64,000 nucleotides of DNA, taken from NCBI GenBank assembly GCA_947627445.1, contig CANQWA010000001.1, forward strand, positions 108,290-172,289. The letters are read 5' to 3'. Positions 7,494 through 16,434 of this stretch are shown here, in pieces. Made by a program: the position numbers and the translations under genes. The notes beneath the pieces were generated by a model. The model had not been told where the DNA came from. It saw only the letters and a program-made list of their open reading frames with translations, and made no database searches. This DNA is from an uncultured Ruminococcus sp. (GTDB lineage: Bacteria; Bacillota; Clostridia; Oscillospirales; Ruminococcaceae). Each line of letters begins with the position of its first letter. Positions within the stretch are counted from its first letter, which is position 1.

Positions 7494-8537
7494 TTACCCT
7501 CCTGCAATGGCAAGCATCCGGACAATGGCAGTCTCCAACAAGATCCGTTCGTCTGTCTGCGTGGAGTTCAACTCCAGTTCCAGATCACGGAGAACACCAA
7601 TACAGGCACGCAGCCGTTCCAGAGAAATACGGCGGCAGTCACGGAATGCATTCTGCACCACAAAATCAAAGGTGTACCCAAAATCCTTTTTCATGTCATC
7701 CGCTGTTTTTCCCCCACGGATCGCCGCTGCTGCACGGTACAGATCCATAAACGAAGAAGCAATGGCATGTACGATAAATGTGCGATTGGTACGCATGGTG
7801 TACAGCTTATCCAGTTCCTCCATGGCAGCTTTCGGACGCTGGGACACCACAGCCTTTGCCAGTTGAAAGGTCGTGGTCTCCAACTGAGGCGTAGTCACTT
7901 GATGCACAATCTCCTTTGTGATCCTTCCGCCCCCAGTATAGGCGCAAAGCTTTTCCAGCTCACTGCGAAGGATCAGGGTATTTCCCATACAAAGCCGCAC
8001 CAGTTCCTCGGCACAATCCGGCGGGAAAGTACATCCTCGTTTTTCTGCCAATGCAGAAAGCTCCCGTGCCAGTTCCTTGGGTGTTCGTTGGGTAGCTTCA
8101 CAGACTGTGCCGTGTCTGGCAATACAGTCGATCAGCTTTTTATTTTTTCCCTGCGGCGTTTTTTTGCCGTTTTTCGGATCAAATCCAGTAATATCAAAAA
8201 TCAGCATCGTTGCACCTCCCACTTCTTCTATGAGAGTCAGCAGCCGTTTCAGATCATCTTCCCGGAGACTATCTGCGTTCAAATCATGCACCTGGATGCA
8301 GTTGTATTGGGAAAACATCGAAAACTGACGGGAAGCATCGATCAATGTATCCAACTCCAGTTTCTGTCCGTCAAATCTGGTCACTGCCATGTCTGCATTG
8401 CTGCCTGTTGCCTTTTTGATGAGGGCAGCAGTCAGTTGGCGCACTTGTACCAGATCAGCGCCGTAGATGTAATAGAGGTTGTCCAGATTCTTCTGCCGGA
8501 TATTGGCGGCAAGGTTTTTCGGCGTGATAGCTGCCAT
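7494..8537 (-). CDS. holA: DNA polymerase III subunit delta
   Basis: 347 aa, normal length. The delta subunit opens the beta clamp within the clamp loader. The pattern is typical: NLYYIYGADLVQVRQLTAALI near the start, a central AAA-like domain with the degenerate nucleotide site usual for delta, RSELEKLCAYTG and the C-terminal collar helices with LELNSTQTDERILLE. AAAGGAG is 7 nt ahead of the ATG. It sits between a lipoprotein gene and the toprim gene on one strand; holA next to comEC is a common Firmicutes arrangement and is only split here by the lipoprotein gene. Confidence 0.93.
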   Translation of the reverse strand: MAAITPKNLAANIRQKNLDNLYYIYGADLVQVRQLTAALIKKATGSNADMAVTRFDGQKLELDTLIDASRQFSMFSQYNCIQVHDLNADSLREDDLKRLLTLIEEVGGATMLIFDITGFDPKNGKKTPQGKNKKLIDCIARHGTVCEATQRTPKELARELSALAEKRGCTFPPDCAEELVRLCMGNTLILRSELEKLCAYTGGGRITKEIVHQVTTPQLETTTFQLAKAVVSQRPKAAMEELDKLYTMRTNRTFIVHAIASSFMDLYRAAAAIRGGKTADDMKKDFGYTFDFVVQNAFRDCRRISLERLRACIGVLRDLELELNSTQTDERILLETAIVRMLAIAGG

Positions 8538-8551
8538 GGCAATGCTCCTTT

Positions 8552-9265
8552 CTATAGACAGCTTGTAACAACAGATGATAAATCCGCCGTGTCATAGGCT
8601 CTTTGCAGTTGATAAAGCTCTGCATCATAATCCACCGCTTCGTATTCCGGTCTGGTGAGAAAAAAATACTGTCTGATGGATTTCTCATATTCCTCTGCGG
8701 ATGCCATGATGTGGATGCTGCAATTTGTACTGTACCACAGCAAGGAATACATCCCGATCTGGACATCCGGTTCTGCCAGTACTGGCATCTCTATTTTCTG
8801 CATTTTCTCTACCGCATGCAGCGCATCCTCCAGTTCAGTCTTATCATCAACAAGAACGTCATATCTCGTCATATAGCTGTCTGCCCCTTCATGCAGGCGA
8901 ATGGTCACACCGCATTCTCTGCTGATCTCCTCTATAGTTTCCATAAGATCCAGTGCGTATACGCTGCGGTAATTCTCCTTCACCGCCGGACAGCTGCCAA
9001 AAAGCTGTCGTGCACGATAGGCTATGGCTGTAAACTGCAACCCGTTTTCATCGGCAAAAACATACCCTCTTGCAGATTCCGCCTCATTGTCACAGAGCCA
9101 CTCTGAAATCAGAGAATCGTCCTCCTCCACCAAGCTGAAATCCATGTCATATGCCATTTCCAGGTACTGCTCTATCGCATCTGCAGAGCGCATATCAGAA
9201 GCATCTGGATGAGAACAACCGCTGAACAGCAGTGCAATTATCCATACCATAGAAAACTTTTTCAT
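8552..9265 (-). CDS. Lipoprotein of unknown function
   Basis: 237 aa from the ATG at 9265, which has AGGAGG 7 nt upstream and directly follows the comEC stop. The start MKKFSMVWIIALLFSGCSH is a lipoprotein signal with lipobox LFSGC, so the mature protein is anchored by Cys17 outside the membrane. The remainder is acidic with no repeats or catalytic motif I recognise; the late WYSTNCSIHIMASAEEYEK segment is the most distinctive. A longer upstream start would overlap comEC and disrupt the signal peptide. Position between comEC and holA gives no clear role. Confidence 0.75.
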   Translation of the reverse strand: MKKFSMVWIIALLFSGCSHPDASDMRSADAIEQYLEMAYDMDFSLVEEDDSLISEWLCDNEAESARGYVFADENGLQFTAIAYRARQLFGSCPAVKENYRSVYALDLMETIEEISRECGVTIRLHEGADSYMTRYDVLVDDKTELEDALHAVEKMQKIEMPVLAEPDVQIGMYSLLWYSTNCSIHIMASAEEYEKSIRQYFFLTRPEYEAVDYDAELYQLQRAYDTADLSSVVTSCL

Positions 9266-9266
9266 C

Positions 9267-11330
9267 TCAAGCCTCCTGTATGATCGTGATTTTCCCATCA
9301 GAAGTCACCCGAAGCTGGGTCACTTCCTCTTTCAGATATACACCCGCCGGAAGCGTCTCTTTACCCTTCCAGCTGCTGCAAATCACAGCGTTCCACTCGC
9401 CCTCTGGTATCTCCTTCATGGATGCGCCGATACAGAAATGGAGTGTTCCATAGGTAATCTTCAGCAGGTGGTTTTCCACTTCTGTGCGGTACAGAATATC
9501 TTCAATGACAAATGCATCCGTCTGCACCAGCTTGTCAAAAGAAAACTTTGCCGATGCCGAAAGCGTACAGTTTTCCGGAACAGCCATCTCCTCCACAGAA
9601 ATATACCGCAGTGCACTGCCGTATGCTTCAAAAAGATCATCGGCACGCCGTGTCAAACAGAGGGTATTGATCCGGCTGATACCGTGATCCTCCAGATAGG
9701 CGCTGACATACGGAGCATTTCGGCGATATCCGGAAAGATCAATGACATCTGTTTTACCCTGAAAGGCAATCACCGCTGTCACAGCATCTCCCTGCCCCAT
9801 CAGTGTCACTGTAAAGCTTTGATTCTCCTGCATCTGGTAAACTGTCTGTCCGCCGGTGAGGATACCAAAAGAGACTATCAGTGCCAATGCAACATGCCGA
9901 GGCTTCCGATACACCAGAAAAATCAACAACACCACAGCAGCAAGAATGGCTGTCAGCACCGGAAGAAAATCCCATCCGGCAGGAAACATCACCGGAATCA
10001 GCTTTTCCAGTCCATGTGCCAATAACATGATCAGCTGATACAATAGCTTCAAAAGCAGGCCGATGGGCTTTGATATAAAAAATGCCCCTCCTGTGAGGAA
10101 TATGCCCATTGCCAGCATTACCATCAGAGAACAGATGGGCACAAGGATCAGATTCGCCAAAGGCGAAGCCACAGAGACCTCTCGAAAATACACGAGCATC
10201 ACAGGAAACACACAAACAGAAACACACAACAGTGAAGCCATAGTTTTGCACAGCCGTTGGAAAGGGTTCTTTTCCGGCATCGCCTTTGTCATCCAAGGTG
10301 CAAACACACCAATACCAAATGTTCCCAGAAAAGAGAGTTGAAAGGAGACATTCTGTATCAGATAGGGGTTCCGGATCGTCAGCAGGATGCCTGCAAAGCA
10401 GAGGGAGGTCAGGGTGTCGCCCTTTCGGTAAAACAGCGGTGCGCTCTGTGCCAGCAGAAACATCAACCCTGCACGCAGGATCGAGACTGGCATCTCTACC
10501 ATAGCCGCATACAAAAGCAAAAGCACTGTCAAAGCAAGAAATCTGCTCCGTCTTCCCATATGAAGCAGCCGGGACAGCCACGTCCATATGGCGCAGATCA
10601 ATACCACATGCAGACCGGAAATGACGACCACATGCCGGATGCCGCTTCGTGTGAAAACAGCCTCGGTTTCTTCTGACAATGTGTCTTTCGTTCCCAGCAG
10701 CATGGCACTGGTCAATCCTCCGGCTTCTTCTCCGGCATATGTCTGTATTTTTTGTGAGATATACATCCGGTATGCCCGAAGTTTTCGGAGCAAAATCCAG
10801 CGGTCTGCCGGAATACAGCGTGCCGTTGCATCCTCATCTGCTTCCAGAAAAATGGACTGAGAGCCATAATAGGCTTTGCCGTTCCATAAAAAATTCTCTT
10901 CCGGCTGGGAAAAGGTTCCGGTAACCTCCATGTCATCCCCCAGATGTGCACCCAGAGAGTCTCCGTAAAATAATACCTTTCCTGTAATTCCATCAGAAAA
11001 GCTTCCCTGCATCTGATACTGCGCAAAGCCGCTGTCATATTCCCGCAATGCCACAACACGCCCGACAAACACTTCCGGCACACCGGTATGCGCCATGACA
11101 GGATTGTAGACATGCTGTGTATACAAGAAGACCATACCCACTGACATGAAAAAGGGAATTGCGGTAACGATCAGTTGTCTTGTGCTGATCCGCCGTAATA
11201 GACGGAATGCTCCCAGCAGCAATAAAGCCGCCGGAAGCAGACACATCGTCACAGAGCTTGAAAAGGAGGTCGAGAGCCACAGCCCCATGAGCCATGGAAT
11301 TCCCACCCATGCCATCTTCCGCTGCATCAT
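9267..11330 (-). CDS. comEC: ComEC/Rec2-family DNA uptake channel with degenerate nuclease domain
   Basis: 687 aa. ComEC carries single-stranded DNA across the membrane in competent bacteria. Seen in order: two N-terminal membrane helices, an OB-like DUF4131 part, the Competence domain with SGIRHVVVISGLHVVLI and many helices, then a soluble C-terminal MBL-like domain opening with LMGQGDAVTAVI. In active MBL domains the metal motif is HxHxDH; here, around residue 558, the place reads LCLTRRADDLF, so the metal ligands are missing. Uptake may therefore rely on another nuclease, or the protein may be idle. No other com gene is in the window. Confidence 0.88.
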   Translation of the reverse strand: MMQRKMAWVGIPWLMGLWLSTSFSSSVTMCLLPAALLLLGAFRLLRRISTRQLIVTAIPFFMSVGMVFLYTQHVYNPVMAHTGVPEVFVGRVVALREYDSGFAQYQMQGSFSDGITGKVLFYGDSLGAHLGDDMEVTGTFSQPEENFLWNGKAYYGSQSIFLEADEDATARCIPADRWILLRKLRAYRMYISQKIQTYAGEEAGGLTSAMLLGTKDTLSEETEAVFTRSGIRHVVVISGLHVVLICAIWTWLSRLLHMGRRSRFLALTVLLLLYAAMVEMPVSILRAGLMFLLAQSAPLFYRKGDTLTSLCFAGILLTIRNPYLIQNVSFQLSFLGTFGIGVFAPWMTKAMPEKNPFQRLCKTMASLLCVSVCVFPVMLVYFREVSVASPLANLILVPICSLMVMLAMGIFLTGGAFFISKPIGLLLKLLYQLIMLLAHGLEKLIPVMFPAGWDFLPVLTAILAAVVLLIFLVYRKPRHVALALIVSFGILTGGQTVYQMQENQSFTVTLMGQGDAVTAVIAFQGKTDVIDLSGYRRNAPYVSAYLEDHGISRINTLCLTRRADDLFEAYGSALRYISVEEMAVPENCTLSASAKFSFDKLVQTDAFVIEDILYRTEVENHLLKITYGTLHFCIGASMKEIPEGEWNAVICSSWKGKETLPAGVYLKEEVTQLRVTSDGKITIIQEA

Positions 11331-11340
11331 GGGTCAACTC

Positions 11341-11883
11341 TCAATCCTTAAAAAACAACGGCAGCTTTTCCAGAAAAATGATATCTTTTCGGTCGGCAGC
11401 ATCGCCCTCTGCCAGAGGTGCAGCATTGCCCACAATGTCAGCACCTGCTGCATCGGCAAGCTGCTGCAATGCCCGAAGGGATTCTCCTGTGCTGATCACA
11501 TCATCCACGATCAGAACACGCTTGCCTTTCAGCCATGCCGCCTTATCCCCGTCCAGGTAAAGAGTCTGAATTGATGCCGTGGTAATGGATTTCACCTGTA
11601 CAGAAATGGCGTTTGTCATATAGCCCTTGACCGATTTTCGTGCCACAACATAAGGCACTTTCATCTGCCGGGACATCTCATATGCCAGCGGAATACCCTT
11701 GGACTCCGCTGTGAGAATATAGTCACATGCCGGAACAAGAGCCATCAGTTCCCGTGCGCAGGCTTCGGTCAGTTCTACGTCCGAAAACATGACAAATGCC
11801 GCAATATCCAGCTTATCGCTGATAGGACAAATCTTCAACTGCCTTGTCAAACCGGCAATGTGCAGGGTATAAAACTGGGACAT
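11341..11883 (-). CDS. Phosphoribosyltransferase-family protein
   Basis: 180 aa, type I PRTase fold. The PRPP-binding loop is VLIVDDVISTGES around residue 120, and ILTAESKGIPLA is the matching first loop. It resembles the adenine phosphoribosyltransferase-like group of Clostridia, which salvage purines or act as purine-sensing regulators; the substrate cannot be read. The ATG has AAGGAG 8 nt upstream. It lies between a HIT protein and comEC on one strand, 10 nt after the HIT gene. Confidence 0.85.
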   Translation of the reverse strand: MSQFYTLHIAGLTRQLKICPISDKLDIAAFVMFSDVELTEACARELMALVPACDYILTAESKGIPLAYEMSRQMKVPYVVARKSVKGYMTNAISVQVKSITTASIQTLYLDGDKAAWLKGKRVLIVDDVISTGESLRALQQLADAAGADIVGNAAPLAEGDAADRKDIIFLEKLPLFFKD

Positions 11884-11893
11884 AGGCTGCTCC

Positions 11894-12256
11894 TTACTCT
11901 TCTATCGGCTGAATGGCATCAGCGCCCCAGCCCATCTTTATGCCTGCCAGCAGATGGAAATGCAGATGAAACACGGTCTGTCCTGCATTTTTACCGCAGT
12001 TTGTCACAACACGATAACCGTCCTTCAATCCCTCATTCTCTGCGATTTTAGCAGCCACTTCAAAGATATGCCCTACCACAGCGGAATTCTCCGAGGTGAT
12101 CTTTGCAGCACAGCAGATATGTGCCTTGGGAATCAGCAAATAATGGATGGGCGCAATGGGGTTGATGTCCTTGAACACATAAACGGTTTCGTCCTCGTAT
12201 ACCTTTGTGCTGGGAATCTCTCCCGCAGCAATTTTACAAAACAAACAATCCTCCAT
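11894..12256 (-). CDS. HIT-family nucleotide-binding protein (HinT-like)
   Basis: 120 aa from the ATG at 12256. The histidine triad is HLHFHLLAG near the C-terminus, and the N-terminus has the CLFCKIAAGEIPS zinc/cysteine pattern of HinT proteins, which hydrolyse adenosine phosphoramidates. The AAGGAGG site lies inside the last codons of alaS (4 nt after its stop begins the ATG), so translation follows alaS. The longer upstream start would lie inside alaS with no site. Confidence 0.92.
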   Translation of the reverse strand: MEDCLFCKIAAGEIPSTKVYEDETVYVFKDINPIAPIHYLLIPKAHICCAAKITSENSAVVGHIFEVAAKIAENEGLKDGYRVVTNCGKNAGQTVFHLHFHLLAGIKMGWGADAIQPIEE

Positions 12257-12260
12257 GTTA

Positions 12261-14903
12261 TCAGTCCTCCTTGAGAAATTCGGCGGCAATGCTGTCCAAT
12301 GCCATCAGTGCTTCGTCTACCATATATGTTTTTCCGATACCAGCCATTGAGCTGTCCGGCTTTCCACCGCCTTTGCCGCCGGTGATGGCAGCAATCCGCT
12401 GTACAATCTTTCCAGCGTGTGCGCCTTTTTCCCGGGCTGCGGCGGAACAGCTGCAAAGCAGGCTGCCCTTCTCACCTGTCACGCTTGCCAGAACAGCGAT
12501 CACAGGCTCGTTCATCGCTTTAATTGTGTCGCCCATCTGACGGAGCAACTGGGGGCTTATACTGCTAAGCATAGCAGAAACCATCTTGACACCGGCGATC
12601 TCCTTGGCATTGTCAAAAATCGCTGCCATTTTAGCATCGGAGATCTTCTGATTCAGTGCTTCGATCTGGCGATCCTTTTCCTTATTGTCTGCCACGAGAG
12701 AAGCACAGTGCGCTGCCAGATCGCGAAAGCTGCCCAGCTTCATTACCTTTGCGGCATCTGTCATGATCTGCTCGTAGGAAGCCAGTTGTTCCAGAACGCC
12801 TGTGCCTGTGACTGCCTCAATACGGCGCACACCAGAAGCCACCGAGCTTTCTGAAAGAATGCGGAACAGACCCAGCTTTGCGGTATTGTCTACATGAGTA
12901 CCGCCGCAAAATTCCACAGAATAATCCTCTGCACTGACAACACGGACGATATCGCCGTATTTTTCACCAAACAGTGCCATTGCACCAATCTTACGTGCCT
13001 CTGCAATAGGAAGCTCCTGTGTCACAACAGGGATGGCATCCATGATCTTATCGTTGACCATGGCTTCTACTGCTTTGATCTCCTCAGCTGTCATAGCGGC
13101 AAAATGCGTAAAGTCAAACCGGCAGCGAGTATCCGAAACCAGCTGACCTGCCTGATGGACATGATCGCCCAGAACCACACGCAGTGCTGCCTGAAGCAGG
13201 TGTGCAGCGGTGTGATTGCGCATGATCTTTGCCCGCTTTTCTGCATCTACCTTGGCAGAAACCTTGTCGCCTACATGAAGCGCCCCCTCTACAATAGAGC
13301 CGATGTGCAGATAGTGACCGTCCTCGGTCTTGCTGGTAGTTTCCACAGCAAAGGTGCTTTCCGGCGTAGAAATCATGCCGGAATCGCCGATCTGACCGCC
13401 GCTTTCTGCATAGAACGGTGTTTTGTTCAGAAGCAGAATGACGTCTTCACCTTCTGCAGCAGCATCTACGAGCTGTCCGTCACGGCAAATGGCAACGATC
13501 TCTGCTTCTTCTTTCAGAGAAGTATAGCCTGTGAATTTCGTTACCTGGGCATCGATCTGAATGCCACCGTCTGCCCAGGAAGAACCAACCTTACTCATAC
13601 GGTCAGCACGGGCACGGCTGCGCTGTTCATTGACAAGCTCTGTAAAACGTGTTCGATCTACTGTATATCCCTGCTCCGCAGCAATTTCCTCTGTCAGATC
13701 AATGGGGAAGCCATAGGTATCGCTGAGCTTGAATGCATCCTCACCGGAAACCACACTGCTGCCATTGGCCTTCCGCTGTTCCAGAATGCCCATCAACATA
13801 TCAAATCCCTTATCCACCGTCTTGGCAAAGGTCTTTTCCTCTTCTTCTATGATCCTACAGATATAAGCTTTCTTTTCTTTCAGTTCCGGATAAGCTGAGA
13901 CATTCTCCTGAATGACTGTTTCTGCAACCTCAAACAAGAAGGGCTTTTCAATACCGATCAATCTGCCATAGCGTGCTGCACGCCGGAGCAGGCGGCGAAG
14001 CACATAGCCTCTTCCGGCATTGGAAGGCATCACACCGTCACTGATCATAAAGGTACTGCTGCGGATATGATCTGTGATCACACGCAGTGCCACATCCGTT
14101 TTCTCATCATCATTGTATGTCACATGGGCAATACGGCAGACATGCTTCATGATGTTCTGTATGGTATCCACTTCAAACAGATTATCCACACCCTGCATCA
14201 CACATGCAAGACGCTCCAGTCCCATACCGGTATCAATGTTCTTGTGCTCCATCTCGGTATAATTGCCGTTGCCGTCACTATCAAACTGGCTGAATACCAG
14301 ATTCCAGACTTCTACATAACGGTCGCAGTCACAGCCCACCTTACAATCCGGTTTGCCGCAGCCCTTTTCTGCTCCACGGTCGAAATAGATCTCCGAGCAG
14401 GGACCGCAGGGACCGGAACCGTGCTCCCAGAAATTGTCCTCTCTGCCCAGACGTACCATATGATCGGCTGCGATACCGATCTCCTTTGTCCACAGATCGT
14501 ATGCTTCGTCATCGTTTTCAAAAACAGAAACATAAAGCTTGTCTGCCGGCATTTCCAGCACGCTGGTAAAAAACTCCCAAGCCCACTGAATGGCTTCAAT
14601 CTTAAAGTAATCCCCGAAGGAGAAATTTCCCAGCATTTCAAAGAATGTGCCGTGCCGTGCTGTCTGACCCACACGTTCAATATCCGGTGTACGGATGCAC
14701 TTCTGACAGGTGGTTACTCGTGTATTAGGGGGAACTGCCTGTCCGAGGAAGTACTTTTTCAGCGGTGCCATGCCTGAGTTGATAAGAAGCAGACTCTTGT
14801 CCCCTTGGGGAACGAGAGAAAAGCTGGGAAGCCGGGTGTGCTTCTTACTCTCAAAGAATGACAGATATTTTTCTCTTAATTCATTTACGCCTTGCCACTT
14901 CAT
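12261..14903 (-). CDS. alaS: Alanyl-tRNA synthetase
   Basis: 880 aa, full length. It charges tRNA-Ala and clears mischarged Ser/Gly. Domains in order: class II catalytic core (about 1-240, with TRLPSFSLVPQGDKSLLLINSGM), tRNA-recognition helices, editing domain with HTAAHLLQAAL (about 570) and CGGTHVDNT (about 670), coiled coil, and C-Ala/DHHA1 domain with GGKGGGKPDSSMAG near the end. AAAGGAG precedes the ATG. A full-consensus promoter at 15054-15082 and a structured-looking leader lie upstream. Confidence 0.98.
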   Translation of the reverse strand: MKWQGVNELREKYLSFFESKKHTRLPSFSLVPQGDKSLLLINSGMAPLKKYFLGQAVPPNTRVTTCQKCIRTPDIERVGQTARHGTFFEMLGNFSFGDYFKIEAIQWAWEFFTSVLEMPADKLYVSVFENDDEAYDLWTKEIGIAADHMVRLGREDNFWEHGSGPCGPCSEIYFDRGAEKGCGKPDCKVGCDCDRYVEVWNLVFSQFDSDGNGNYTEMEHKNIDTGMGLERLACVMQGVDNLFEVDTIQNIMKHVCRIAHVTYNDDEKTDVALRVITDHIRSSTFMISDGVMPSNAGRGYVLRRLLRRAARYGRLIGIEKPFLFEVAETVIQENVSAYPELKEKKAYICRIIEEEEKTFAKTVDKGFDMLMGILEQRKANGSSVVSGEDAFKLSDTYGFPIDLTEEIAAEQGYTVDRTRFTELVNEQRSRARADRMSKVGSSWADGGIQIDAQVTKFTGYTSLKEEAEIVAICRDGQLVDAAAEGEDVILLLNKTPFYAESGGQIGDSGMISTPESTFAVETTSKTEDGHYLHIGSIVEGALHVGDKVSAKVDAEKRAKIMRNHTAAHLLQAALRVVLGDHVHQAGQLVSDTRCRFDFTHFAAMTAEEIKAVEAMVNDKIMDAIPVVTQELPIAEARKIGAMALFGEKYGDIVRVVSAEDYSVEFCGGTHVDNTAKLGLFRILSESSVASGVRRIEAVTGTGVLEQLASYEQIMTDAAKVMKLGSFRDLAAHCASLVADNKEKDRQIEALNQKISDAKMAAIFDNAKEIAGVKMVSAMLSSISPQLLRQMGDTIKAMNEPVIAVLASVTGEKGSLLCSCSAAAREKGAHAGKIVQRIAAITGGKGGGKPDSSMAGIGKTYMVDEALMALDSIAAEFLKED

Positions 14904-14936
14904 GGATGCAAAATCTCCTTTGATGTAAAATAGAAA

Positions 14937-15047
14937 AGACCTGCGCCGCCAGATGGGACGAAGGTCTCTGTTTGTATTCTGATCCTTGTCCGAAACTGAT
15001 CGGAAATAAAGCCTGTATGCACAGGATCTGGAATCCGAACACGCTCT
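14937..15047 (-). promoter_or_regulatory. Candidate structured leader of alaS with terminator-like hairpin
   Basis: Between the promoter and alaS the transcript can fold as a closing stem (GATCCT / AGGATC, 14981-14986 with 15023-15028) holding a TCCGA/TCGGA hairpin (14989-15004) and a CCTGT/ACAGG hairpin (15012-15025, overlapping the closing stem). A hairpin AGACCT/AGGTCT (14937-14967) followed by TTTTC comes just before the ribosome binding site. The last hairpin resembles the terminator half of T-box leaders, but no AGGGTGG T-box word is present. Attenuation is inferred, not shown. Confidence 0.45.
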
Positions 15048-15053
15048 TAGAAC

Positions 15054-15082
15054 ATTATATCAGCTTTTCAGAAAATTGTCAA
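15054..15082 (-). promoter_or_regulatory. Promoter of alaS
   Basis: Minus strand TTGACA, 17-nt spacer, TATAAT. The -35 box touches the edge of a family A repeat. Confidence 0.9.
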
Positions 15083-15175
15083 GGCAAACCCGCACAAAGA
15101 TTGCATACAAGATATGCAGAAATATGCAAGCAGATTGTGCACAAAGTCATCAGGCAGTTTTTGTGCTGTGTTGCC
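15083..15175 (+). repeat. Family A element, copy between alaS promoter and prs
   Basis: Left end GGCAAACCCGCACAAAGA (15083-15100); right end is the degenerate inverse TTTTTGTGCTGTGTTGCC (15158-15175). It fills the space exactly from the alaS -35 box to the prs stop codon. Confidence 0.65.
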
Positions 15176-16327
15176 TCATGCATTTTCGCTGTTCCGCTTT
15201 TCCAGCAGAAGCTTGATCTTTGCATTGGGATCGATCACATTGCCAATAGAAACGTCATGATTTAATGCGGCAATAAAATAGGAGATATACTTGGAGCAAT
15301 CCACCTCGTGGAACCATTTTCTGGACAGCAGTTCCTCAGAACGATAGGTCAGATTCGTGCTGAACACTGCATCTATGTAGCCGTCCTCATTGGCTTTGTC
15401 GAACTTTTTCAGGCCATTGACAAACAAGCCATAGGTAGCAAAACAGAACACACGACGTGCCTTCCGCTCCTTCAGTGCATAGGCGATATCCAGCATAGAG
15501 TCACCGGAGGAAATAATATCGTCGGCAATAAATACATCCTTGCCCTCGACAGAATTGCCCAGATACTCATGTGCGACAATGGGATTTCTGCCGTTGACAA
15601 TTCTCGCATAATCACGGCGCTTGTAGAACATACCCATAGGCACGCCCAGCATGGAAGCATAAAACATATTCCGATTCAGCGCACCCTCGTCCGGGCTGAT
15701 GACCATAAACTCATCCGGTGTGGTTTTCAGGTGGTCCACTGTTTCAAACATGGTTTTCAGCACCTGATAAGAAGGCATCACATTGTCAAATCCCATCAAA
15801 GGAATCGCATTTTGTACACGGGGGTCATGCGCATCCACTGTAACAATATTGGAAACGCCCATGCGCTCCAACTCCTGTAATGCACAGGCACAGTCCAGAG
15901 ATTCCCGATAGCTCCGGCGGTGCTGACGGCTGCCATAGAGAATCGGCATAATGATATTGATGCGGTGCGCCTTGCCGCTTGCCGCCTGGATAATACGCTT
16001 GAGATCCTGATAATGGTCATCCGGGGACATGCAGTTCATTGTTTCAAACATCTGATACTTTATGCTGTAATTGCCCACATCTATAATGATAAACAGATCT
16101 TTACCGCGGATCGTAGACTTGATCAGGCCCTTTCCATCACCGGAAGAAAACCGGGGGCATTCGCATTCGATCAGAAACGTGTCCACATCATAACCGCCTT
16201 TATGTGCCCATTCCACCAGATAATGGTCGATTTTTTCGCCCAACTCTTTTGCACCATCCATGGCGATCAGTCCTAACGGTGCAACGTTAGTTTCATGATT
16301 GAACAAAATGTCTGATGTTGATACCAT
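15176..16327 (-). CDS. prs: Ribose-phosphate pyrophosphokinase
   Basis: 383 aa, about 65 longer than the classic enzyme, as in a clostridial subgroup. It makes PRPP from ribose-5-phosphate and ATP. Seen: MPILYGSRQHRRSYRES (ATP-binding flexible region), VTVDAHDPR, VISPDEGALNR and the PRPP loop VFIADDIISSGDSML around residue 265. The extra length is N- and C-terminal. AGAGGT precedes the ATG. It follows ppa on the same strand, a sensible pairing because ppa removes pyrophosphate from the reactions that consume PRPP. Confidence 0.93.
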   Translation of the reverse strand: MVSTSDILFNHETNVAPLGLIAMDGAKELGEKIDHYLVEWAHKGGYDVDTFLIECECPRFSSGDGKGLIKSTIRGKDLFIIIDVGNYSIKYQMFETMNCMSPDDHYQDLKRIIQAASGKAHRINIIMPILYGSRQHRRSYRESLDCACALQELERMGVSNIVTVDAHDPRVQNAIPLMGFDNVMPSYQVLKTMFETVDHLKTTPDEFMVISPDEGALNRNMFYASMLGVPMGMFYKRRDYARIVNGRNPIVAHEYLGNSVEGKDVFIADDIISSGDSMLDIAYALKERKARRVFCFATYGLFVNGLKKFDKANEDGYIDAVFSTNLTYRSEELLSRKWFHEVDCSKYISYFIAALNHDVSIGNVIDPNAKIKLLLEKRNSENA

Positions 16328-16434
16328 ATTTCATACCTCTTTCTATCTTGCGACATTCCGCCGCAAATTCACCCTTTTTTGCGAATCCGCTTCAAGGCTT
16401 GTCCACGCAGGAATAAGCTCTGAGGCAAAGATTC

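Noticed and set aside
12894..13898. 334-aa plus-strand open frame
   Set aside because: It lies wholly inside alaS on the other strand, has no ribosome site, and its Cys/His-rich composition is that of an antisense reading.
14904..15060. T-box riboswitch for alaS
   Set aside because: No AGGGTGG-type T-box sequence and the leader is too short for a normal stem I; kept only as an unclassified leader.
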